Below are positions 1-6,322 of a stretch of 7,392 bases of DNA, piece by piece. Position 1 is the first letter of the stretch. The number at the start of each line of letters is the position of its first letter. The stretch comes from Endomicrobium sp. (GTDB taxonomy: Bacteria > Elusimicrobiota > Endomicrobiia > Endomicrobiales > Endomicrobiaceae), in contig JAITKL010000029.1 in the NCBI GenBank assembly GCA_031278405.1, forward strand, positions 1 through 7,392. Direction: 5' to 3'. The position numbers and the translations under genes were made by a program. The notes under the pieces were generated by a model. The model did not search any database and was not told where the DNA came from. It saw only the letters and a list, made by a program, of their open reading frames with translations.

Positions 1-390
1 TTGAGCGCTGCTAACCCTATTCTAAGAGATATTCATGAGTATATTTTGATATTTTCAAAAGGTGAATATAAAAGAGACAGAGCAAAAAAGAAACTACAAT
101 TTAAACACAATACAATGACAAAGAATCAATTTATGGACTGGACAAAATCAATTTGGGTTATAAAAGCTGAAAGTGCTAAGCGTATTGGTCACCCAGCACC
201 TTTCCCTTTGGAATTGCCAAACAGACTAGTACATCTTTATTCATTTACTGGCGATATTATTTTAGATCCATTCATGGGCAGCGGAACAACTGCTGTTGCT
301 GCCGTTAAAGCAAAAAGAAATTTTGTAGGATACGAAATTAATGAAAAATATGTAAATCTAGCAAATAAAAGAATATCAATTCAATTATAG
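1..390 (+). CDS. Site-specific DNA methyltransferase, C-terminal part (5' end outside window)
   Basis: This is the C-terminal 129 codons of a DNA amino-methyltransferase (N6-adenine or N4-cytosine), which transfers a methyl group from S-adenosylmethionine to DNA. The S-adenosylmethionine-binding motif I, DPFMGSGTT (about residues 89-97), is followed by the acidic strand FVGYEINEKYV (108-118). It is preceded by HEYILIFSKG (12-21) and a HPAPFPLELPNRLV stretch (64-77). Having the SAM pocket near the C terminus is the beta-class arrangement, where the catalytic (D/N)PP(Y/W) motif comes earlier. That motif is not visible here, so the gene must start upstream; the TTG at base 1 is only the window edge. 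The frame is open to a TAG stop without damage. No restriction endonuclease follows it; 390 onward is debris. Whether it belongs to a restriction-modification system or is an orphan cannot be seen, and the target sequence is unknown. Confidence 0.88.
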   Translation: MSAANPILRDIHEYILIFSKGEYKRDRAKKKLQFKHNTMTKNQFMDWTKSIWVIKAESAKRIGHPAPFPLELPNRLVHLYSFTGDIILDPFMGSGTTAVAAVKAKRNFVGYEINEKYVNLANKRISIQL

Positions 391-503
391 ATTATAATTA
401 TTTTGTTATGTTGTTATGTAAAAAGGATATAGTTATTAAATATCAAAAACGAGAGAATAGCTTAAGAAAAAGATTAACAGAGAATTTGTTTATTTTTTTC
501 TAA

Positions 504-1090
504 GCTTTGGGCGGACTTCTTTTTGGATATAACACGAGGGTTATATTGGGAGCAATACTGTTTCATCAAAAATGATGTGTCATTGAGATCTCTCTCAAAG
601 GCTGTAGTAAGTGCTATACTACTGTTAGAATATTATTGGCGCAGCAGTTATAGGTTTGTTGCTGGATAAATATGGACGCAGAAATATGGTTTTGCTTTTA
701 GCTGTAATCTTTGCATTGGGTTCAATCTTTTCGTAATATTGACAACTTCAAGAATAATCCTCGGAACTGCTGTTGGGGAGGGGTGTTTCGGCATCAGTGT
801 TTTTATATTTGGCAGAAATGTCTCTTGCTAAGTTATAGAGGAGTCACTCTTTCAACATTTTAGTTTTAGGTTGTATTACGTTGACTTTTCTGTGCATATT
901 TTTTTCTTTACTTTCGTGTGGTGTCCTGTTATGTGGATAATGATAGATGAACTTTTTTCTCTCAAAGCGAGAGAGCTTGGCGCAGGTGTTAGCAGTGTTG
1001 CCATTTTTCTTTGAAAAGATTAGTGATATATCGTTTTTTCTTTGCAATCATGACTGCTTTGTTAATATTTATTCATAAAGTATTTAGATG
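504..1090 (+). pseudogene. Remnant of an MFS sugar porter (sugar:proton symporter family)
   Basis: Read across frames, the tract gives hallmarks of the sugar porter family, inner-membrane 12-helix carriers of about 460 residues. At 504-572 it reads ALGGLLFGYNTRVILGAILF (family: GGLLFGYDTGVISGA). At about 604-733 comes VVSAILL and a helix-2/3 loop DKYGRR at 664-681 (family signature D-R-x-G-R-R). At about 737-835 comes an RIILGTAVG segment, then SVFLYLAEMSLAKL after a one-base shift. At 925-1011 it reads PVMWIMIDELFSLKAREL, the helix 10-11 region. Stops fall at 573, 734, 836 and 1012. Only about 75 bases separate the helix-5 and helix-10 regions, so roughly 650-700 bases (including the PESPRWL region) appear deleted. 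The last part, to about 1090, is weak. The protein cannot be functional. The substrate cannot be told; XylE/GalP/AraE-like is the broad group. Confidence 0.85.
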
Positions 1091-1450
1091 AAATAAGAAT
1101 AAGGTTGATAATGATGTTGAGAAGTTTTCAAATTTTGATATCGGGCATGTTTCGTTATGTAGATGTGAAACTTTATACAGAACGCTAAAGTTAAAATGGT
1201 GTTAATAATCTCAGATTTAATTTTAAAACAGCAAATCATTGATAGGTTGCATGTTTGAAATGTATTCCGATTATTTGAAGAGTTAGTGGAAAAAATTTGC
1301 CAAGATATTCTTGATAAGATTGAGAAAGAAAATGCCCTAAATTAGACTATCAATTATAGATTTGATGAAAAATGTTGAACTTAGTGTGCCGTAGAAGTAT
1401 TGTATAAGAACATGCGCTTTACAATTTTTGGAGCAATTAAATAATCCTTA
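1091..1450. other. Unrecognised degenerate stretch between sugar-porter wreck and parS
   Basis: There is no open frame of useful length on either strand. One short coding-like piece stands out at 1268-1342 on the plus strand: 25 codons, amphipathic and charged (RLFEELVEKICQDILDK and onward), closed by TAG at 1343. I could not assign it. In many bacteria rsmG (gidB) lies just upstream of parA, but nothing here matches it convincingly. Confidence 0.4.
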
Positions 1451-1466
1451 TGTTTCACGTGAAACA
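1451..1466. promoter_or_regulatory. parS: parS centromere site 1 (perfect)
   Basis: The 16-base palindrome TGTTTCACGTGAAACA matches the widely conserved bacterial parS sequence at every position. It is the loading site for ParB. It lies about 750 bases upstream of parA, in non-coding debris, so its perfection is not explained by protein coding. Confidence 0.96.
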
Positions 1467-1552
1467 TAGGTGGCTGAAATTGAAAGTATTAACGTAAGTT
1501 TTCCAAAGAAGAAATAAAACTTTTTATATATTCGATAAACTCAAGGGAAATA

Positions 1553-1568
1553 AGTTTCACACGAAACA
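1553..1568. promoter_or_regulatory. parS-like site 2 (degenerate)
   Basis: AGTTTCACACGAAACA matches the parS consensus at 13 of 16 positions. The mismatches are the first base and the central GT, which is AC here. Both GTTTC and GAAAC half-site cores are kept. It may be a weak ParB site or a decaying copy; being flanked by two better sites supports it. Confidence 0.55.
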
Positions 1569-1602
1569 AAGTTTTGATATAATTTGTTAAAATAGTATAA
1601 TC

Positions 1603-1618
1603 TGTTTCATGTGAAACA
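1603..1618. promoter_or_regulatory. parS: parS centromere site 3 (one mismatch)
   Basis: TGTTTCATGTGAAACA differs from canonical parS only at position 8 (C to T), next to the centre. Single-mismatch sites are commonly bound by ParB in other bacteria. It lies 152 bases from the perfect site and just upstream of the envelope-protein remnant. Confidence 0.88.
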
Positions 1619-1640
1619 AAAATAAAGAAGAGTCAAAAGG

Positions 1641-2172
1641 ATGAAAATATTAATTCTAAATATTGTTAATATTCAGTTTTTTTCGGAGTGATAACAAAAG
1701 TTTATTGTGATGATTTGGGTGAAGAAATAAATTTTTAGAGCTGGGATTAACTTAAAAAAGTAGATGAATAGAAGTTTTAAAGAAAGGGATTAAAAAATAA
1801 ATAATGATGTTTCTTTAGTCTTTAAGACTTAGTTTCTGTGTGTGATGGTGTTAGATTTGGGCTTGGATTTGAATATACTACCTTTCCTGTGAATATAATG
1901 AATCAGCAATATTTGCTTTAGCTATGTATGCTACTGTAAAAGTTAAACCTTTTATGAACTCCAATAAAAATATATTCCAAAGAGTATATTTAAAGGAAAC
2001 CTTAGATATTATAGCAAGGCTTTAATAAAGCTAGAAAAATTGTTTAGTAAAGGCGGATTGTGGATTGTATTTATTATATTATACGATTGACACAGGAATT
2101 GATACTAAAAAGAGCAGCTGGTTAAGGGCTTCTAAATATAATATTAAATATCTCAAAAAAAGTTTTACATGA
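1641..2172 (+). pseudogene. Remnant of a probable secreted / outer-membrane beta-barrel protein
   Basis: The tract starts with ATG and a signal-peptide-like stretch, MKILILNIVNIQ. A one-base slip in the 7-T run at 1677-1683 then gives FFGVITKVYCDDLGEEINF, the hydrophobic end, a cleavage-like region and an acidic mature N terminus. Further pieces in shifting frames alternate polar and hydrophobic residues as beta strands do: VRFGLGFEYTTFPVN at 1850-1894, FALAMYATVKVKPFMN at 1912-1959, a VYLKETL-like piece near 1987-2007, and YYTIDTGIDTKKSSWLRAS from 2077. The last piece ends at TGA 2170-2172. The pattern resembles small outer-membrane barrel proteins of about 180-200 residues that I associate with Elusimicrobiota. 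I infer the family from the pattern, not from a diagnostic motif. At least three frame changes and several stops (for example TAG near 1736) make it non-functional. Confidence 0.55.
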
Positions 2173-2191
2173 CACAAACAAATGCTATGCA
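2164..2191 (+). promoter_or_regulatory. Candidate promoter of parA-parB
   Basis: TTTACA at 2164-2169 (5 of 6 to TTGACA), a 16-base spacer, then TATGCA at 2186-2191 preceded by TG one base away (2183-2184), an extended -10 arrangement. It would start transcription about 15 bases before the parA ATG, leaving room for the GGAG ribosome site. The -10 is poor on its own, so this is tentative. Confidence 0.35.
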
Positions 2192-2212
2192 ACATTGGTA
2201 AATGGAGTGTAA

Positions 2213-2983
2213 ATGAACAAGGTAATTGCAATAGCCAATCAAAAAGGTGGTGTTGGCAAAACTACAACAGCAATTAATTTAGCAGCTAGTTTAGCTAGCT
2301 TAGAGCAAGAATGTTTGCTGATTGATATGGACCCACAAGGGAACTCTACGAGTGGTTTGGGCGTAAATAAAAACCCTTTGGAAAAAACTTTATATGATGT
2401 ATTAATTGACGAGGTCTATCTTGAAGATATTCTTAAGGACACGGCTATGGATTGGCTTGACATCGCGCCTTCAAATATCAATCTTAGTGGAGCAGAAATA
2501 GATTTGGTTACTATGGAAAGTAGAGATAAAAGGCTCAGGATAGCATTGGAAAAATTTCAGAAAGTATATAAATACATTATTATAGATTGCCCCCCATCTC
2601 TTGGATTGCTTACCATAAATTCTCTTGCTGCTGCTGATACAGTTTTAATACCAATGCAATGTGAATTCTTTGCGCTTGAAGGGCTTGGGCAGCTTTCAAA
2701 AACTATTTTTGCTTTGATGCAAGAATATAAGCTGGATTTGGAAGGTATTTTGTTTACTATGTTTGATGTAAGAACTAATCTCGCGGTACAAGTAATTGAA
2801 GAAGTAAAAAAGTTTTTTAACGATAAGGTATATGAAACAAAAATTCCGAGAACAATAAAACTCGCTGAAGCTCCAAGTTTTGGCAAGCCTATTATATTAT
2901 ATGAGCCAAACAGCAAAGGTGCTCAGGCATACTTAGATTTAGCAAAAGAATTTCTTTCAAAACAAAAAGATAAGCATGATTGA
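2213..2983 (+). CDS. parA: Chromosome-partitioning ATPase ParA (Soj family)
   Basis: A 256-residue deviant-Walker ATPase of the ParA/Soj family. It dimerises on ATP, binds DNA non-specifically, and is driven off by ParB-parS complexes, moving or separating newly copied origins. Visible motifs are the deviant Walker A KGGVGKTT (residues 11-18, with the signature lysine at 11), Walker A' LLIDMDPQGN (35-44) and Walker B YIIIDCPPSLG (121-131). IPRTIKLAEAPSFGKPI (211-227) is typical of the family C terminus. Length is normal for chromosomal Soj-type proteins, which lack the N-terminal operator-binding domain of plasmid P1-type ParA. The ATG has GGAG at 2204-2207, five bases upstream. It is followed by parB after 49 bases, almost certainly in one operon. 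The frame is clean, unlike the debris before it. Confidence 0.97.
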   Translation: MNKVIAIANQKGGVGKTTTAINLAASLASLEQECLLIDMDPQGNSTSGLGVNKNPLEKTLYDVLIDEVYLEDILKDTAMDWLDIAPSNINLSGAEIDLVTMESRDKRLRIALEKFQKVYKYIIIDCPPSLGLLTINSLAAADTVLIPMQCEFFALEGLGQLSKTIFALMQEYKLDLEGILFTMFDVRTNLAVQVIEEVKKFFNDKVYETKIPRTIKLAEAPSFGKPIILYEPNSKGAQAYLDLAKEFLSKQKDKHD

Positions 2984-2984
2984 A

Positions 2985-3000
2985 AGTTTCACGTAAAACA
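2985..3000. promoter_or_regulatory. parS-like site 4, between parA and parB
   Basis: AGTTTCACGTAAAACA matches parS at 14 of 16 positions, differing at positions 1 and 11. It starts one base after the parA stop codon and lies 32 bases before the parB start. The CACGT centre and one half-site are intact. It may be a weak ParB site that nucleates or tunes expression locally. Confidence 0.55.
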
Positions 3001-3032
3001 TTTCATATAAAAATATTCGGGAGAAACATAGT

Positions 3033-3890
3033 ATGGAAAAGAAAGCATTAGGTAGAGGTTTTGAGTCTCTAATACCGTCAATAAACAAATCTCATGAGGT
3101 AGATACTGTTGTAACAATACCATTAAATAAGATTAAAGCTAACAGATTTCAGCCAAGAAAAAAGTTTAACGAAGAAAAACTTAAAGATCTCGCAGATTCA
3201 ATAAAAAAACATGATCTTGTGCAACCTATTTTGGTTGCCGCTTCTATAGTTCCAGGTGAATATGAAATTATTGCAGGGGAAAGAAGATTCAGAGCTTCAA
3301 AACTTGCTGGAAAGAAAGATATAAAAGCCATAGTTAAGCAATCTGTTGATGACAAACAAAGATTTGATTTGGCATTGATTGAAAACATTCAAAGAGAAAA
3401 TTTAGATCCTATAGAAGAAGCAAAAGCTTTTAAAAGACTTACAGAAGAATTTGAACATACCCATGATCAAATAGCTGAAGTTATAGGAAAAGATAGATCT
3501 GTAATATCAAACACGTTAAGACTGCTTTCTTTGCCTGATGACGTTCAGTCTTTAATATCAGAGGGGAAAATTACTCCCGGTCATGGCAGAATGCTTGCAG
3601 GGATAGAAAACTCAGAAGAGATAGCCCGCATAGTAAAGCGTATATTAAACGAGAATCTTTCTGTAAGAACTGTTGAAAAGTTGACTTCTGAGCTAAAATC
3701 TGAAAAAAAAGCTGTTAAACAAAAAAAACAAGAAGAAGTAGAACTTGTACACTTAAAGGAAAATCTCCAAAGAAAATTCGGTTCTAAAGTAAATATTACA
3801 GGTAATAGCAAAAAAGGGAAAATAGAAATCTATTATTATTCTTTGGTAGATTTAGAAAGAATAATAAATGAGCTTAAAATAATTTTTTAA
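3033..3890 (+). CDS. parB: Chromosome-partitioning protein ParB (Spo0J family)
   Basis: A 285-residue ParB, the CTP-dependent DNA clamp that loads at parS, spreads along the flanking DNA and stimulates ParA ATPase. The N terminus KKALGRGFESLIPS (3-16) is the family leader; its basic segment is the part that contacts ParA in homologues. The CTP-binding domain spans about residues 25-130, with GERRFR (82-87) and ENIQRENLDPIEEA (117-130). A helix-turn-helix parS-binding region covers about 144-168 (HDQIAEVIGKDRSVISNTLR). A lysine/glutamate-rich linker (220-240) leads to a C-terminal dimerisation domain ending LERIINELKI. Length and order are normal. GGGAG at 3019-3023 lies nine bases before the ATG. 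It follows parA in the same operon, and its sites lie upstream of parA and possibly in the gap between the two genes. Confidence 0.97.
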   Translation: MEKKALGRGFESLIPSINKSHEVDTVVTIPLNKIKANRFQPRKKFNEEKLKDLADSIKKHDLVQPILVAASIVPGEYEIIAGERRFRASKLAGKKDIKAIVKQSVDDKQRFDLALIENIQRENLDPIEEAKAFKRLTEEFEHTHDQIAEVIGKDRSVISNTLRLLSLPDDVQSLISEGKITPGHGRMLAGIENSEEIARIVKRILNENLSVRTVEKLTSELKSEKKAVKQKKQEEVELVHLKENLQRKFGSKVNITGNSKKGKIEIYYYSLVDLERIINELKIIF

Positions 3891-3893
3891 CTT

Positions 3894-3936
3894 AGAGTTT
3901 CAAGAATGTCAAACTCTTGCCAAAGGCATTTCTTCT
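3894..3936 (+). terminator. Weak candidate terminator after parB
   Basis: Four bases after the parB stop, AGAGTTT (3894-3900) can pair with AAACTCT (3911-3917) across a ten-base loop. A small TGCC/GGCA hairpin then leads into a T-rich stretch (TTTCTTCTTTT). Stems are short and the T run is interrupted, so termination here is only a possibility. Confidence 0.25.
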
Positions 3937-3968
3937 TTTGCGATGGCAGGCAGTAATGTTTATATATG

Positions 3969-3977
3969 TGTTGATAA
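3969..3977 (-). promoter_or_regulatory. DnaA-box-like 9-mer (one mismatch)
   Basis: The minus strand reads TTATCAACA, one base from the consensus TTATCCACA. Such a site is expected by chance fairly often in A+T-rich DNA; its value comes only from the perfect box 115 bases to the right in the same orientation. Confidence 0.3.
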
Positions 3978-4091
3978 ATTTAGATAAAAGTTTCCATGTG
4001 AAAATTATGCGAATACAAAATGTATTGAAAAATCAACTGATAATCAAAATACATATTGTTATGTTGAGTAGAAATGGGGTTTAATATTATT

Positions 4092-4100
4092 TGTGGATAA
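4092..4100 (-). promoter_or_regulatory. DnaA box (perfect 9-mer)
   Basis: The minus strand reads TTATCCACA, the consensus high-affinity DnaA box, in non-coding A+T-rich DNA just after parB. Chromosomal parAB often lies near the replication origin, so a role in initiation is possible. Two boxes alone do not make an origin, so oriC is not claimed. Confidence 0.45.
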
Positions 4101-4369
4101 CCTGTTAGTAAGTTTCAATAAAAGCCAAGCCGCATTAATTTTTGTGTATATTTTTAGAGAGATAATTATCTTTATTATTGTGATAGAAAAATATTGAATG
4201 CTTAATGGTATGTTTCAAGCCATTCCATATATATCGTGGCGCAAATCTTTGTTGAGGGTATTTAATATCCATGTATCTCAATATTTTGTTTTTGCAAGTT
4301 TAGATACAAATTTAAATTTTTAAACCAAAGGATGTGGGAATAGTTTCTTTTTCTTTAAAGTTTTTATTA

Positions 4370-4854
4370 TAACCTTAAAATCCGCTTGTTAATATTTGTT
4401 GTAAAAGTCTCCATATCTTTTCAAAAATATCGGTAAGCGTATTTATAGAGTATGTTGTATTTCTACATTTGTCATCTTTTTAAACAAATCTATAATTTCT
4501 TGTAACTGAATTAGATTTAGTCAAATATAGAAATTTCAGAATTTGCATTAATAAAGATTTCAGAATTTTTATTGTTATGCGATACCTTTATTCATATTTA
4601 TTGTATGTGCCTGTAACTGTCAAGATAACAGCCCTTTTGGCTAGTTTTTACTTTAGCTTAGCGGTTTTGTTGAGCAAATTTTACATAAAAATTATCCAAG
4701 GTTTGGTATGGTTAGCAAACGTTTTCATAAACTCGGCGTAACAATATATACATTTATACATGCAGCCGATATATGGGTTTATAACATAATCTACATCAGG
4801 AATTTTAGTTTTGAAAATATAATTATTAGTTAAAACTTTTTTAATTTTTATCAT
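4370..4854 (-). pseudogene. Remnant of a radical SAM protein (SPL-like family)
   Basis: On the minus strand, ATG at 4854-4852 opens a 57-codon frame to TAA at 4683-4681. It contains [12 protein letters not shown] followed by [13 protein letters not shown]: the iron-sulfur cluster motif CX3CX2C is intact (cysteines at codons 31, 35, 38), in the NPYxGCxxxCxYCYA context of spore-photoproduct-lyase-like radical SAM proteins. After a one-base slip the homology continues in broken frames. VILTVTGTYNKYE (4629-4591) corresponds to the family's V(I/L)xSSVTDPYxxxE. LTKSNSVTRNYRF (4524-4486) corresponds to a TKSxLVxRD strand, and FKKMTNVEI lies at 4485-4459. Several stops interrupt it. Intact relatives are about 280-300 residues. 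The substrate is unknown for most of this group. It is divergent from the helicase, 91 bases away. The left limit is approximate. Confidence 0.85.
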
Positions 4855-4911
4855 AAGGCAAAGTATTAAAGTATTATATAAAACTTTATCAAAATTTTAT
4901 TTATTTAAAAC

Positions 4912-4938
4912 TTAACGCTTAACTTAAAATGATATAAT
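4912..4938 (+). promoter_or_regulatory. Candidate promoter of the helicase gene, possibly giving a leaderless message
   Basis: A perfect -10 hexamer TATAAT lies at 4933-4938, with TTAACG (4 of 6) at 4912-4917, spacer 15. The expected start point is at or within a couple of bases of the ATG at 4946. No Shine-Dalgarno sequence lies upstream of that ATG. The -35 overlaps a short tandem repeat, CTTAACG then CTTAACT (4911-4924). Confidence 0.45.
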
Positions 4939-4945
4939 CACCAAA

Positions 4946-6220
4946 ATGACAAACAAATTAGAAATAAATGATAAATTTAAAGAAGCCTTTGATTTAATAG
5001 ACAAAACGCATAATTGTGTTTTTTTAACAGGGAATGCCGGTACTGGCAAAACCACGTTTTTGCATTACTATATAATGCATGCTAAAAAAAGGACTATAGT
5101 TCTTGCCCCTACGGGCGTAGCTGCTCTCAACTGCGGTGGAGAAACAATCCATTCTTTTTTTAATTTTAAGCCAGACGTGACTCTTTCTAAAATCAAAAAT
5201 AAAAAACTTTCCGACAAATCAATATATAGAAAAGTTGAAACAATTATTATTGACGAAGCATCAATGTTACGTTGTGATTTGCTGGATTGCGTTGATAAAT
5301 TTTTAAGAATAAACAGGGGAAAACATAAAGAGCCGTTTGGCGGTGTTCAAATGGTTTTTATCGGGGATTTAAAGCAGCTCCCCCCTGTCGTAAAAAGAGA
5401 AGAAAAACATATTTTTTCTTCCATGTACAAATCGCCTTATTTTTTAAGCGCGTATTCTTTAAATGAATGTATGCTTCACACACTTGAGCTTACAAAAGTA
5501 TATAGACAGCAAGAGCTTAATTTTGTAGCTTTATTAAATGCAGTTCGCAACAATACAATTAGCGATTCTGAACTCGCTGAGCTTAATAAAAAGGTTTCTC
5601 CAAATATTTTTAGCAAGCCTATGAGCGTGTACTTAACCACAACAAATAATAAAGCTGCGTATATAAATCATCAATACCTTTCAAAGATAAATTCAGAGTG
5701 TGCTATATTTGTAGCGGAGACTGAAAATATAGAAGAAGATTTTAAAATGCTCCCTGCAGCATACGATTTGGTAATTAAAAAAGGTGCTCAAGTAATGATG
5801 TTAAACAATGACGCCAAAGGCAGATGGGTAAATGGCAGTATAGGAATTGTTGAAGATATAAAAAATAGTATGCATTCCGATAAAGCTCTTATATCTGTTA
5901 AATTTTCAAACGGAAGAACGGAGTATGTTGAACCTTTTAAATGGGAACTATTTAAATATAAGTGGAATGAAAAACAGGAACAAATAGAAACGGAAAGTAT
6001 GGGATTTTTTAAACAATATCCATTAAAATTGTCTTGGGCTGTAACTATACACAAAAGTCAGGGAAAAACATTTAACAATATTATAATAGATATGGAATAT
6101 GGAGCATTTGCTCCGGGGCAGCTTTATGTAGCGTTAAGCAGATGCACATCTTTTGATGGAATAAGTTTGTCCAGACCTATTACTAAGAAAGATATATTAG
6201 TTCCAATTTATAATTTTTAG
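4946..6220 (+). CDS. PIF1/RecD-like DNA helicase (superfamily 1B)
   Basis: An intact 424-residue ATP-dependent helicase of the PIF1 family, which moves 5' to 3' on single-stranded DNA and in studied members unwinds forks, G-quadruplexes or RNA-DNA hybrids. All superfamily 1 motifs are visible: Walker A GNAGTGKTT (29-37), motif Ia APTGVAA (54-60), Walker B IIIDEASML (100-108), motif III FIGDLKQLPPV (138-148) and motif IV region KVYRQQ (184-189). The C-terminal RecA domain carries LVIKKGAQVMMLNND (275-289), the WVNGSIG strand (294-300), motif V HKSQGKTF (369-376) and motif VI YVALSR (394-399). There is no extra N- or C-terminal domain, so this is close to the minimal PIF1 core; bacterial relatives of about 430 residues exist. 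No ribosome site precedes the ATG, but the TATAAT box just upstream supports that start. The frame is undamaged although both neighbours are pseudogenes, which implies continued selection. The cellular role cannot be read from context. Confidence 0.93.
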   Translation: MTNKLEINDKFKEAFDLIDKTHNCVFLTGNAGTGKTTFLHYYIMHAKKRTIVLAPTGVAALNCGGETIHSFFNFKPDVTLSKIKNKKLSDKSIYRKVETIIIDEASMLRCDLLDCVDKFLRINRGKHKEPFGGVQMVFIGDLKQLPPVVKREEKHIFSSMYKSPYFLSAYSLNECMLHTLELTKVYRQQELNFVALLNAVRNNTISDSELAELNKKVSPNIFSKPMSVYLTTTNNKAAYINHQYLSKINSECAIFVAETENIEEDFKMLPAAYDLVIKKGAQVMMLNNDAKGRWVNGSIGIVEDIKNSMHSDKALISVKFSNGRTEYVEPFKWELFKYKWNEKQEQIETESMGFFKQYPLKLSWAVTIHKSQGKTFNNIIIDMEYGAFAPGQLYVALSRCTSFDGISLSRPITKKDILVPIYNF

Positions 6221-6322
6221 AGTTATAGCAATTTAAGATTGATTTTATATTAAGGTTTTATTAATACCTGATTTTATTATTTAGGTTCTCTTTTTTCTTT
6301 TCATTTTTAAATCCTATTTTTT

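Larger units (their letters stand above)
3891..4369. other. Gene-free stretch downstream of parB, with DnaA-box-like sites
   Basis: No protein-coding frame convinces on either strand. The right-hand part may hold the eroded 3' end of the radical SAM gene read on the minus strand, but no family motif can be recognised there. It does contain a perfect DnaA box at 4092-4100 and a one-mismatch box at 3969-3977. It is very A+T-rich. Confidence 0.5.

Noticed and set aside
932..940. A perfect DnaA box (TGTGGATAA, minus strand TTATCCACA)
   Set aside because: It lies inside the readable PVMWIMIDE segment of the sugar porter remnant, where codons ATG TGG ATA ATG explain it. Probably coincidental.
844..1047. 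67-codon open frame on the minus strand
   Set aside because: It overlaps the plus-strand sugar porter remnant, which carries real family motifs; the minus frame is a shadow.
1148..1171. TGTTTC and GTGAAAC half-sites separated by extra bases
   Set aside because: The spacing is about ten bases too long for one parS palindrome and nothing else supports it.
2137..2142. TATAAT as a parA promoter -10
   Set aside because: It lies within readable codons (K-Y-N-I) of the barrel-protein remnant and has no suitable -35 partner; the TTTACA/TGCTATGCA pair nearer parA is preferred.
2557..2916. 119-codon open frame on the minus strand
   Set aside because: It is a shadow of parA, with no motif or ribosome site of its own.
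3990..4005. parS-like string GTTTCCATGTGAAAAT
   Set aside because: Aligned without gaps it has six mismatches to parS, and it resembles the site only if an inserted base is allowed.
4533..4568. Direct repeat ATTTCAGAATTT, two copies 24 bases apart
   Set aside because: Both copies fall in the radical SAM remnant and translate as similar ILK-type helix pieces; too short to mark a mobile element or array.
5788..6054. 88-codon open frame on the minus strand
   Set aside because: It lies entirely antisense to conserved helicase motifs.
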